Assembly: GCF_003311635.1 (NCBI RefSeq)
Contig: NZ_QEXL01000003.1
Span: 143,543 to 207,542 of the forward strand
Reading direction: 5' to 3'
From: Novacetimonas cocois
GTDB lineage: Bacteria; Pseudomonadota; Alphaproteobacteria; Acetobacterales; Acetobacteraceae
Length of the DNA: 64,000 bases
In this document: one piece after another, positions 19,628 through 27,974 of the stretch
How the letters are laid out: each line of letters begins with the position of its first letter
Position numbering within the stretch: the first letter of the stretch is position 1
Notes under the pieces: generated by a model
Told to the model about the DNA's origin: nothing
The model's input: only the letters and a program-made list of their open reading frames with translations
Database searches by the model: none
Made by a program: the position numbers and the translations under genes

Positions 19628-20449
19628 TCAGTGATGTGTCAGGATGGGCAGCGTGCCGTGCGCAAGGATGTCGCGCGTCGGTCCGCCGAAAAGCCATTCG
19701 ATGAAATGCGGGCGGCTGTACGCGCCCATGACCAGCAGGTCACCGCCCGCCGCCAGGGCGCGGGTTCTGATTTCCTCCCCCACATTGGCCGAGGCGATGA
19801 TGAAACGATCAACCGTTACGGGAATCCCCCGCTGGCGCAACGCATCGACAAAGGGCGGGTCCGGCTGTTCATTTTCCCGGCTTTCCCCGATGATGACCGT
19901 GACGCGGGACGCGCTTTCCAACAGGGGGCGGGCGGCGGCCATGGCGCGTTCCAGATTGGGGGCCGGATGCCAGGCAATGACCGGATGCGCGCCCACCGTT
20001 TGATGATGCTGCAGGGGGGCGACCACCACGGCCGCCCTGGCGTCGTAAAGTGCTGCGGAAAATGCCAGCGTTACATGATCCGCATCCCCGGAACGCGGGC
20101 GGCTCAGGACCGTCATGTCGGCGGCCATTGCCTCACGCGCGACGACCTTGCGAATATCGCCCGCGATTTCCACCCATCGGGCACCATGGGACTGTCCCGC
20201 AGGGGCCGCCCAGCGATCGAAGGCGTTACGCAGGGCCTCCACCCGGGTGGAGATGTCATGCGCGAAGCGGGATTTTTCCTCATGGGTGGGCAATCCCTCA
20301 TCAGGGGACTGAAAATCCGGATCGCCTGCCGGCTGCGGGCAGAGAACCCGGATTTCGGGGCCGTTCAACCGGTCCGCCAGTCCGCTTGCCGTCTCAAGCG
20401 TGAACATGGCCGTTTCAGGACGATCAAGGATGGCGAGGATACGCATCAT
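19628..20449 (-). CDS. Universal stress protein (tandem UspA-like)
   Basis: Cytosolic protein of 273 aa, long enough for two Usp folds. The C-terminal domain keeps the ATP-binding signature [21 protein letters not shown] near its end (G-2x-G-9x-G type). The N-terminal half ([15 protein letters not shown], then SRPRSGD) is more divergent. It precedes crcB in the same direction, so it may be part of a fluoride or general stress response. ATG 20449 follows GGGAG; two tandem ATGs make the exact start uncertain by one codon. Confidence 0.88.
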   Translation of the reverse strand: MMRILAILDRPETAMFTLETASGLADRLNGPEIRVLCPQPAGDPDFQSPDEGLPTHEEKSRFAHDISTRVEALRNAFDRWAAPAGQSHGARWVEIAGDIRKVVAREAMAADMTVLSRPRSGDADHVTLAFSAALYDARAAVVVAPLQHHQTVGAHPVIAWHPAPNLERAMAAARPLLESASRVTVIIGESRENEQPDPPFVDALRQRGIPVTVDRFIIASANVGEEIRTRALAAGGDLLVMGAYSRPHFIEWLFGGPTRDILAHGTLPILTHH

Positions 20450-20990
20450 CAGTACTCCCGCAGGAAGTTGGGTTGCATTCGGATCTTGTTGTTTATTGTA
20501 ATTCTGTTGGTGGATATTTTATTTACGATGCGTCCGGTTGTTTCTCTTGATTTCCATCGCAATGGAATACTTCCATTTCCGCTCCGGACAGGATCGGAAA
20601 CGTGTATCTGAACCGATGGGATCGATGGGGCACCATATTTATCCGAGGCGATAAGGACGTCATGCGGGGGCATGGAACATCCCTTTTCCCAAAGGCCGAC
20701 ACTCCGCCCGGACGGGCAGAGCGGACACGCGATACAAAGCGTCACCACAATCCCGCAGGATCGTGGACCGATCATATCCAGAATTCCGGAAAAACAGACC
20801 CATGACCGCAGACACACTCCTCCCTCTCATGCCATGTGGCGAGGTAGGAATCATCAGCCCTGCGGGCGGTTCGACCCCTTGGAAAGGAAGTCAGGCAGAG
20901 TCCATTGCCTGCCCCCACATTCGCATCCGCGATATGCTCAGGTCAAGCGCCTTGCCCGATCCCGTGCGGGCCCCTGCCCCCTGCATCCGC
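20450..20990. other. Gap upstream of the universal stress protein gene
   Basis: About 540 bases. The usp-proximal part is AT-rich and probably holds the promoter of usp-crcB. TTCCAT (20552-20557) and ATGGAA (20562-20567) form a small inverted repeat, with a third TTCCAT at 20571. Plus-strand frames at 20672-21232 overlap the next gene in antisense and look like shadows. I do not see a fluoride riboswitch here. Confidence 0.4.
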
Positions 20991-21704
20991 TCAGGGGCCG
21001 GGATGAGATGCCGCATCGTGGCTGTCCGTGCCGGTTCCGCCACCAAAAGCCGTCATCTCACCCGACCCGTGCATGCCGCCATCGCCTCCGCCACCACCGC
21101 CGCCTTTATCCGACCCGTCTTTCTTGCCATCCTCCTTCGCCCGCCCACCGGATGACGACGTGCGCACCGGCCCCTGCATGGGAATGGCGAGGTCGGACGG
21201 AATGGGTTCGAGATCAAGTGCCTTACGGATGAAACTGCGGAGCGAGACGACAAGGTTATGGGTATGCACACGCTGTCCCGCCACAAGTTCCCGTGCCGCC
21301 TGTTCGGCCAAGCGGACATGTTCCTCCGTGCCGAGAAGGATGATGTCCGACAGCGCGGCCTCCACCGCGTCGCGGATGCGCCGCGCGCGTTCTGAACCCG
21401 CCTGCGTCCCCGTCTGGCCAGTTACGTCATCGCCCGGCAGCGTCGCGCCTTCCGGCATGATGCGAAGTTCACGGCGATGTCGTGGATCGACCGCCAGATC
21501 GCCGGTAAAGGAGCCGCCCAGCGTCCGGTAGGCCGCGATCAGGGTCCGCAGGCGTTCATTGATCTGGCGGTTCATGCGTTCGCGACGCTGCTGGATGACA
21601 ACCATCATCAGCAGCCGGATGCCAACGCCAATCAGCGTAATCAGCGACAGGCCGATCAGGGTGACCAGAAGGCTGTGCCACGAACTGAAATCGAGATTAT
21701 GCAC
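20991..21704 (-). CDS. Uncharacterised single-pass membrane protein with glycine-rich C-terminus
   Basis: I do not recognise the family. The 237-aa protein has one hydrophobic segment near the N-terminus (LLVTLIGLSLITLIGVGIRL), then a basic helical stretch (RRERMNRQINERLRTLIAAYRTLGGSF), a mixed helical domain (RIRDAVEAALSDIILLGTEEHVRLAEQAARELV) and a low-complexity Lys/Gly tail. The start is a GTG at 21704 with AGGAG 7 nt upstream; the longer ATG-initiated frame reaching 22154 runs antisense-coding-like sequence and the end of the esterase gene. Topology suggests a cytoplasmic domain anchored in the inner membrane. It follows the esterase gene by 190 bp on the same strand. Confidence 0.7.
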   Translation of the reverse strand: MHNLDFSSWHSLLVTLIGLSLITLIGVGIRLLMMVVIQQRRERMNRQINERLRTLIAAYRTLGGSFTGDLAVDPRHRRELRIMPEGATLPGDDVTGQTGTQAGSERARRIRDAVEAALSDIILLGTEEHVRLAEQAARELVAGQRVHTHNLVVSLRSFIRKALDLEPIPSDLAIPMQGPVRTSSSGGRAKEDGKKDGSDKGGGGGGGDGGMHGSGEMTAFGGGTGTDSHDAASHPGP

Positions 21705-21894
21705 TTTCGGCTCCTGAAATGGGGCATTGCAGTCATCGCGACCGGCCCGTCGATGGAAGATGGGTCGGATCCGCGGCAACAGGCAGGGATGGGTTTCCCC
21801 GGCCTGTGATGGCCGGCACGGCATCGACGCCTTGCCGGTTATCCCCATTATACCGTGCGGGGTCCGTAGGCACCCACCCTGCCGCGATCGTCGC

Positions 21895-23205
21895 TCAGTC
21901 CCGTTTCGGGGTATAGTCCCGCCACAGCCACAACAGGGCCTCTGGCAGGGTCTGGGCAATTGTCGCCCCATCGATGTGACCCGCGTTGCGCGACAGGACA
22001 AACTGGTAATCATATCCCTTCCGGCCCAGCACCCGCGCCATGTTCTCACTCGCCAGTACCCAGTCATGCATGCCATCGGGCATGGCCGGCGCGGGATAGA
22101 ACAGGTCCTGATCCCCCGCCGCGAACCAGAACCGGATCGGCCTGCGGGGCGCATCGGGCATCAGGGCGGCCCCCGGCTGCTTCCCCGTCGCGCTTGGCGC
22201 GCCCGCCCACGGGGAATGATACTGCCACGCCCCACCGGGCATCGCCGGATCATGCGGCCATTGCTGATTGGTCAGCGTGGGGGAATAGGCCAGAACGCGA
22301 TGGTACAGGTCGGGATGGAACCATGCCATGCCAAAGGCCGCGCCACCGCTGGAACTGACCCCCATCGTGGCCCGCCCGTCGGGATCGCGGGTCAGGCTTA
22401 CCCCGGCCTGCTGCTGCACCAGCGGCAGGACCTCGCGTTCGACCCATTCGGCATAGGTGCCCGAAGCCGTGTCATATTCCAGTCCACGCTCGCTGCCCTG
22501 CGCGTCCTGTCCGCCCGCGCCGACGCCAATCGCGATCATGGGTGGCAGCCGATGGCTGGCGATCAGGACATCAAGGACCGCGAACAGGTCCCGGCCGGGA
22601 TAGATGCCATCCGCCCCGCCATCGCCAAACACAAGGAAGGGCGCCCTGGTGCCCGCCCTGTACTGCGCGGGCACATATACATCGACCTGCCGCGTCCACG
22701 GGGCGGGATGGCTTGCCATCAGGCGCAAATCCGACGGATCGCCGGGTTCGGAATGGGCGGTATAGATCGCGCCATTGGGACAGTTGTCCGGATCGTCACG
22801 CGCGATGCCGTTCCTGAACAGGACGCTGTGTTCGGAATCCATGGTGAAGGAGACAACGCGCCCGTGCGGCACGCTGGTGGCTGTTGCGAATTCGGGCGCG
22901 ACCGGATGGGTTGGCCCCAGCACGAAATTGCCACTGGCCGTGACCGGCGGCACGCTGCCATCGGGCAGGTCGCGCGCGGCGGGGTAATGCGCATCGTGCG
23001 GGTCGCGCCGTGGCGGCATGCGGTCAAGCGTCATTCCCGAAAGATCGATGAAGAACGGGGCCTGCGGATGGGTGGTATTGGCCACGGGTGGCTGCGGGAT
23101 GCGCAGGGACTGGCAATCAGCGCGGGCCTGCCGCAACGGTGCGACAAGGCAGAGCGCGCCGATTATGAAAGGAAATGAAAACCGCGTCCTGAAACCCAAT
23201 ATCAA
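21895..23205 (-). CDS. Exported alpha/beta-hydrolase esterase (enterochelin esterase-like)
   Basis: Protein of 436 aa with an N-terminal signal (FPFIIGALCLVAPLRQARA). The C-terminal half is an esterase-D/Fes-type hydrolase: VDVYVPAQYRAGTRAPFLVFGDGG, then the nucleophile region MGVSSSGGAAFGMAW, and a C-terminal RNAGHIDG that supplies the histidine. The N-terminal 180 residues are an additional beta-rich region of unknown function. Such enzymes hydrolyse siderophore or sugar esters; the substrate here is not predictable. It is near two other exported hydrolases but separated by 160 bp from the next gene. Confidence 0.78.
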   Translation of the reverse strand: MILGFRTRFSFPFIIGALCLVAPLRQARADCQSLRIPQPPVANTTHPQAPFFIDLSGMTLDRMPPRRDPHDAHYPAARDLPDGSVPPVTASGNFVLGPTHPVAPEFATATSVPHGRVVSFTMDSEHSVLFRNGIARDDPDNCPNGAIYTAHSEPGDPSDLRLMASHPAPWTRQVDVYVPAQYRAGTRAPFLVFGDGGADGIYPGRDLFAVLDVLIASHRLPPMIAIGVGAGGQDAQGSERGLEYDTASGTYAEWVEREVLPLVQQQAGVSLTRDPDGRATMGVSSSGGAAFGMAWFHPDLYHRVLAYSPTLTNQQWPHDPAMPGGAWQYHSPWAGAPSATGKQPGAALMPDAPRRPIRFWFAAGDQDLFYPAPAMPDGMHDWVLASENMARVLGRKGYDYQFVLSRNAGHIDGATIAQTLPEALLWLWRDYTPKRD

Positions 23206-23365
23206 TATCCGTATCCCGTTCCATGATGAAGATTGCCAGCGCCCGATCAGGACAATGCCCCAGTCAGGCCGGCACCCCAGTCAAACACGCGACGCGCCCC
23301 ATATCCACCCCGGCCCCACGACGTGCGGGCATGGCCAGCCGCCACCGATGTCATCAATCGGGGCC

Positions 23366-25570
23366 TCAGCCGCCGGGGGCGTAACGCCGTTCCACATGGC
23401 CCCGCAACTGCGCGGGACGGAAATAGACCTCGCGCAGGTTCCCGTCGCTGTATCGCTGTGCCTGGTCGATGAAATGACGCGAGGCCGGGTCGCTGCTCTC
23501 TCCCCCGGTGGAGACAGCCCACGCATGGACCTTGCGGCCGAATTCCACCACGGCGACGAAGCTGTTGCCACTGGTGCCGTAATAGCGTTTCGTCCCCGGA
23601 TAACGTTTCGCCCCGAACGAGGCGAGCGAGCCCCATATGGCGGACGTGAACGGGACGGCCATGCTCGGCTTCGCGTCGCTGAAGGGCTGGACCAGATCGC
23701 CATTGATCCGCTGGAAACGGTTGATCGTCCCCCACGGCACCTGCCAGCTGCCGAAATCATGCACCAGACGGTTTACGGCCACGTCCAGCCGGTCCAGCTT
23801 TTCCGCGTCGCTGATGCGCGTGGCAAGGCCATCGTAAAGCGGGATCCCCGCCGCCGTGGTAAGCGGACGCACCCGTTCAAGCAGCCCGTCCCCCCAGAAT
23901 ACGGCCAGCGACGTCGCCGTGGAATCCGCAGCCCACCGATTGTCCCATCCCCGCAGCAGCGCGACCGGCCCGGCCAGCCGTGCCTTCTGCGCCGCGCCAG
24001 CCGGCAGGCGTTCCCATGCGGAAACAAGCTGGGGCACCAGCAGTGCGAATTCGGGAAGCCATGGATCATAGGCCGCCTTCATCAAAGACCGGGCAGTGAA
24101 ATCCCTGCCCTCCTCCAGCAGGCGGGTTGCGTGAATGCCACGCGGGTTTTCCCCGGCCATGTCCATGTAACGTGGGTAATCCTCCCGCCGTGGGCTCTCA
24201 TTCCCCGAAGCCGACCAGGGCCAGTCATTGGTGTTCATGACCCAGCCATCAGACGGATTGATGACCTGCGGCAGTTCGGAAAGGGCGTGCAGCCCGTGCC
24301 AGTCCGTCGCCGGGTCGCTGCCATCGACGGGATGGCGGTAATCAAACCTGTCATCACGGCGCGGCACGAACTGGGGATGAAGGTAGGCGATCTCCCCCTT
24401 CTGGTCCGCGAAGATGGTGTTATTCGACGAATTCGCCTGAAGCGCGGATATTTTCAGGAACTGCGCATAATTCTTTGCCTTGGTGCGCAAAAAGGACTGT
24501 TCCAGCGCGGGGACAGGCCGGTACATCAGCGCGGTGCTGATCCACCTGTTCCCTTCTGCCCTGACGACCGGGCCATGACGGGTTGCATTGACGCTGAATT
24601 CGCGCCCGGCCAATCCGCCCGATGGCAGACGTACCCGCACCGTGACCCTGCGGGTTTCAACCGGCAGTTCCCTGTCGCCATAGCGGTAATAGGTCCGGCC
24701 ATCATGGTGGGTGACCGTTTCCGCGAATTCGTCAACCACGTCGACGCCACTTGACGTGTGCATCCATCCGGCGTGGGGATTGAACCCCTGATAGATGAAA
24801 AACTGCCCCCACGTGACCGCGCCATAGGCATTGAGCCCCTGATCGCTGGTCATCTGCAGTTCGGAGCGGAAGAAGAAGCTGGTATGCGGGTTGATCAGCA
24901 GCAACGCATGCCCGTCCGCCGTACGGGAGGGCGCAATCGCGATCCCGTTCGACCCTTTCGGCTCCCGCGGTCTGGCGCCACGTTCTTCCGCGTCCGGCGC
25001 GACGGGCCGGTTTTCATAGAATGCCTGCAGTTGCGTCAGCGAAATACGCTCCACATCGCCGCCGATACTGCCCTCGGTAAAGCTGAGCGCCATCCACGGC
25101 TCGAAATGGGTGATGACGCGCGGCTTCACCTGCGGATGCGTCTTGAGATACCAGTTCAGCCCATCGGCCCACGCATCCATCAGCCGCTTCAGCCATCGGG
25201 GGGACGTGGCATAATCCGCCTGCAGTCCGGCCGGATCGACAAACAGCCTCATGCGCAGATCCTGCCACAGGGCGCTTTCGCCTTCGGCCTCCGCCAGCCG
25301 GCCGAGCGATACGAGGTAATTGGTCTCCACTCGGTTGAAATCGTCCTCCGCCTGCGCGTAGCTGGCACCGAAAACGGCATCGGCATCCGTGCGTCCGCGC
25401 ACATGGGCAATGCCCCAGTCATCACGGGTGATCGTCACCCTGCCCGCCTCGCGTTGCAGGCGGGCCGCATCGTCGGGCGCGGCCGCCCGCGCGCAGGGAA
25501 TCATTCCCACGCACAGGACCCCGAGAAACAGAATGCGGGAGGTTGCAACACGAAGAGGCAGGGTTATCAT
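23366..25570 (-). CDS. Penicillin acylase family (Ntn-hydrolase) exported protein
   Basis: Self-processing N-terminal-nucleophile amidase of 734 aa, normal for the family. The signal peptide ends PCARA. The alpha subunit follows (ITRDDWGIAHVRGRTDADAVFGASYAQAEDDF, with the conserved GIPHV-like turn), then a spacer and the autocleavage site KGSNGIAI, placing the nucleophile Ser at residue 207, followed by the beta subunit with NPHTSF and ATRHGPVV. Known members cleave beta-lactam side chains or acyl-homoserine lactones; this one resembles the aculeacin/AHL acylase-like branch in layout, but substrate is an inference. An apparent upstream extension to 26950 is antisense to the amidohydrolase gene and should be ignored. 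Confidence 0.88.
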   Translation of the reverse strand: MITLPLRVATSRILFLGVLCVGMIPCARAAAPDDAARLQREAGRVTITRDDWGIAHVRGRTDADAVFGASYAQAEDDFNRVETNYLVSLGRLAEAEGESALWQDLRMRLFVDPAGLQADYATSPRWLKRLMDAWADGLNWYLKTHPQVKPRVITHFEPWMALSFTEGSIGGDVERISLTQLQAFYENRPVAPDAEERGARPREPKGSNGIAIAPSRTADGHALLLINPHTSFFFRSELQMTSDQGLNAYGAVTWGQFFIYQGFNPHAGWMHTSSGVDVVDEFAETVTHHDGRTYYRYGDRELPVETRRVTVRVRLPSGGLAGREFSVNATRHGPVVRAEGNRWISTALMYRPVPALEQSFLRTKAKNYAQFLKISALQANSSNNTIFADQKGEIAYLHPQFVPRRDDRFDYRHPVDGSDPATDWHGLHALSELPQVINPSDGWVMNTNDWPWSASGNESPRREDYPRYMDMAGENPRGIHATRLLEEGRDFTARSLMKAAYDPWLPEFALLVPQLVSAWERLPAGAAQKARLAGPVALLRGWDNRWAADSTATSLAVFWGDGLLERVRPLTTAAGIPLYDGLATRISDAEKLDRLDVAVNRLVHDFGSWQVPWGTINRFQRINGDLVQPFSDAKPSMAVPFTSAIWGSLASFGAKRYPGTKRYYGTSGNSFVAVVEFGRKVHAWAVSTGGESSDPASRHFIDQAQRYSDGNLREVYFRPAQLRGHVERRYAPGG

Positions 25571-25639
25571 CGGCAAAAATCTATTCACAGGCGCAACGAG
25601 ATGCAAGATCGGGGGCGCGTGCGCATGGGAAGGGCCGCA

Positions 25640-26929
25640 ATGCGTTTCACGAGATATTTCACGCGATATTTTCTGGCCGCATGGCTGGTGACGCTCCTTG
25701 CGGTTCCGGTATGGGGCGATGCATGGGCCGATGACCTGCTGATCCGCCCCGCGCGGGTATTTGACGGCGTCGATCCCCACCCGCACGAAGGGTGGACGGT
25801 CCTGGTCCATGACGGACGCATCACGGCCGCCGGCCCGGCGACAGGCACGCCTGCGGGCGCACGCGTGATCGACCTGCCGGGCACGACGTTGCTGCCTGGC
25901 CTGATCGAGGGACATTCGCACCTGTTCCTTCATCCCTATGACGAGGCAAAATGGGACGATCAGGTCCTGCATGAACCGCTGGCGCTGCGCACCGCGCGCG
26001 CGACGGTCGCGGCAAGGGCGACCCTCATGGCCGGTTTCACCACGGTGCGTGACCTGGGGACCGAGGGGGCGGGTTACGCCGATGTCGGTCTGAAACAGGC
26101 CATCGAACAGGGCATCATCCCGGGGCCGCGCATGCTGGTGGCGACGCGCGCGCTGGTTGCGACCGGCTCCTACGGGCCAAAGGGTTTTGAACCTGGCGTC
26201 GCCATTCCGCAGGGTGCGCAGGAGGCGGATGGTCCCGAACTGGTCCGCGCCGCCCGGCAGCAGATCGCAGCCGGCGCGGACGTGGTCAAGCTTTACGCGG
26301 ATTACCATTGGGGACCGGGCGAGCCCAGCCGCCCGACCTTCCTGATGGAGGAAATGCGCGCGGCGGTGGAGGCCGCCCATTCGGCCGGGCGGATCGTCGC
26401 CGCCCACGCGCATTCGGCCGAAGGGATGCGCCGTGCCATTATCGCGGGTGTCGATACCGTCGAACACGGCACCGATGGCACGCCGGATGTCTTTCGCCTG
26501 ATGCACGACCATGGCACCGCGCTCTGCCCCACTCTTGCTGCTACGGAGGCGATTGCCCGCTATCGCGGCTGGGACGGCAGGGAACCCGCCCCGGAGTCCG
26601 TGCGGACCGGCCGTGCGAGCTTTGCCGCCGCGCGAAAGGCGGGCGTCACCCTGTGCGTCGGTGGGGATGTCGGCGTTTTCGCCCACGGGACAAATGCGCG
26701 TGAGCTGGAGGCCATGGTCGCCGCCGGAATGCCCCCTGCCGCCGTCCTGCAGGCAGCGACCTCCGGCAATGCGCGGATCTTCCATCTTGACGATCGGCTT
26801 GGCGTCATCCGGCCCGGCTACCTTGCCGATCTGGTCGCGGTCGATGGCGACCCCACCCACGACATCACCGCCCTGCGCGCGGTCCGTTTCGTCGCCAAGG
26901 GGGGCATCATCATGCGAAATGGCGGATGA
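25640..26929 (+). CDS. Exported metal-dependent amidohydrolase (imidazolonepropionase/prolidase-like)
   Basis: Amidohydrolase-superfamily TIM-barrel of 429 aa with an N-terminal signal (YFLAAWLVTLLAVPVWGDAWA). Metal-binding signatures are present: EGHSHLF on strand 1, a lysine in DVVKLYADYHW, AHAHSAEG, TVEHGTDG and the aspartate in GGDVGVFAHGTN. C-terminal RPGYLADLVAVDGDP closes the small beta-sandwich. Related enzymes hydrolyse dipeptides or cyclic amides. I chose ATG 25640 because GGAAGGG sits 6 nt before it; ATG 25625 and 25601 are alternatives. It is divergent from the acylase gene with only 69 bp between starts, so the two likely share a control region. Confidence 0.86.
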   Translation: MRFTRYFTRYFLAAWLVTLLAVPVWGDAWADDLLIRPARVFDGVDPHPHEGWTVLVHDGRITAAGPATGTPAGARVIDLPGTTLLPGLIEGHSHLFLHPYDEAKWDDQVLHEPLALRTARATVAARATLMAGFTTVRDLGTEGAGYADVGLKQAIEQGIIPGPRMLVATRALVATGSYGPKGFEPGVAIPQGAQEADGPELVRAARQQIAAGADVVKLYADYHWGPGEPSRPTFLMEEMRAAVEAAHSAGRIVAAHAHSAEGMRRAIIAGVDTVEHGTDGTPDVFRLMHDHGTALCPTLAATEAIARYRGWDGREPAPESVRTGRASFAAARKAGVTLCVGGDVGVFAHGTNARELEAMVAAGMPPAAVLQAATSGNARIFHLDDRLGVIRPGYLADLVAVDGDPTHDITALRAVRFVAKGGIIMRNGG

Positions 26930-27027
26930 ATGTGGGGACCGATGGCGCAAGGCGTGTCGGAAATGCGATGATCCTGAATGATCGTTTATGCAATATCTTG
27001 AAATATCTATGCGTTTTCCGATATTCG

Positions 27028-27342
27028 TCAGCGGGATTCATCCGGTGAGGCGGGGGCATGGTCCGGTCGGGAGGACATGGCGCTGCCCACGGCGAAATTT
27101 GTTCTGGTAAAACTGTCCAGACTGCCAAGGGAGAGCAGTATTACCAGCCAGAACAATCCCCCCAATGCAAAAATCGCGGCCAGGGGCGGCGCCTGCGCAA
27201 TACGCATGAAGCCGAAAATGATAACCAGCCCCATCAGGACGGCGCAGGCGCAGACGGCGGAACCGAACCCCAGCCGCGCCATGGTCAGTTCCCCGGCAAG
27301 CAGCATCATGAGCAGGATCCAGCAGTACAGGACGCGCGCCAT
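27028..27342 (-). CDS. ctaF: Cytochrome c oxidase subunit IV (caa3-type)
   Basis: Last gene of the respiratory operon: 104 aa with three hydrophobic helices (VLYCWILLMMLLAGELTM, CAVLMGLVIIFGFMRI, IFALGGLFWLVILLSLG), matching the small subunit IV of caa3 and bo3 oxidases. Its start codon shares one base with the stop of subunit III (TGATG). Function is structural, supporting assembly of the oxidase. The sequence alone is weakly conserved; position and topology carry the call. Confidence 0.82.
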   Translation of the reverse strand: MARVLYCWILLMMLLAGELTMARLGFGSAVCACAVLMGLVIIFGFMRIAQAPPLAAIFALGGLFWLVILLSLGSLDSFTRTNFAVGSAMSSRPDHAPASPDESR

Positions 27343-27974
27343 CAGTTCCGCCCGATCAGATAGAGGACCGGGAACAGGACGATCCAGATAAGATCGACAA
27401 AACTCCAGTAAAGTCCGACAATGTCAACGGGGATGGTGGATACTTCCCTCCCCGTCTGCTTGCGGGTCCGATCGCATATCCACAGGATCAGTCCGATCCC
27501 CACCAGCATGTGCAACCCGTGCAGTGCGGTGGAAATGAAATAGAAGCTGTAGAATAACTGCGCGCCACCGTCATGCGGTCCGGAAATGGAAAAACTCGAT
27601 CCCGGGAAAAGATGTTCCTCAAATTCAAGATGCCATTCCCAGCTTTTGAGCATAAGGAAAACCATCCCCAGTCCGGCAGCACCCAGCCCGGCATGGATGA
27701 TGCGGCGGTGATCCCCTGTCCGCGCGGCTTCGACGGCAAGGGTGAAAACGGCACTGCTGCTGAGCAGTACTGCCGTATTGATGCTGCCGATCATGAGGCT
27801 GGTATGCCGCACGCCCGCATTCCATCCGGCGGCATGCGTATGGGAATAGACCAGAACGATCAGGAACAGCCCGCCAAACAGCAGGATTTCACTGGCAAGG
27901 AACAGCCACATGCCCGATACCGCCGATTCATCGCGATGCAGGGCCGTATCATAGGGCGTGATATGATCAGACAT
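27342..27974 (-). CDS. ctaE: Cytochrome c oxidase subunit III
   Basis: Inner-membrane subunit of 210 aa with about five helices, like the short caa3 form. Conserved stretches are WLFLASEILLFGGLF at the start (with the usual Glu), MLKSWEWHLEFEEHLFPG and FISTALHGLHMLVGIG, ending VGLYWSFVDLIWIVLFPVLYL. The start at 27974 has a perfect AGGAGG upstream and overlaps the subunit I stop by 8 bp. The longer ATG at 28037 would sit far inside the subunit I gene. Confidence 0.92.
   Translation of the reverse strand: MSDHITPYDTALHRDESAVSGMWLFLASEILLFGGLFLIVLVYSHTHAAGWNAGVRHTSLMIGSINTAVLLSSSAVFTLAVEAARTGDHRRIIHAGLGAAGLGMVFLMLKSWEWHLEFEEHLFPGSSFSISGPHDGGAQLFYSFYFISTALHGLHMLVGIGLILWICDRTRKQTGREVSTIPVDIVGLYWSFVDLIWIVLFPVLYLIGRN

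Noticed and set aside
20450..20990. Fluoride riboswitch upstream of usp-crcB
   Set aside because: I looked for the conserved pseudoknot-type sequence elements and did not see them; a covariance search would be decisive.
20672..21232. Plus-strand frames near the unknown membrane protein
   Set aside because: No ribosome site, unnatural Pro/Arg composition, and overlap with the better supported minus-strand gene.
24758..25639. Long plus-strand frame continuing upstream of the amidohydrolase
   Set aside because: It is antisense to the 5' half of the acylase gene, which has clear family motifs; the amidohydrolase signal peptide and ribosome site define its start at 25640.
25571..26950. Minus-strand extension of the penicillin acylase frame
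   Set aside because: Antisense to the amidohydrolase; the translation has no family resemblance and the acylase signal peptide starts at 25570.
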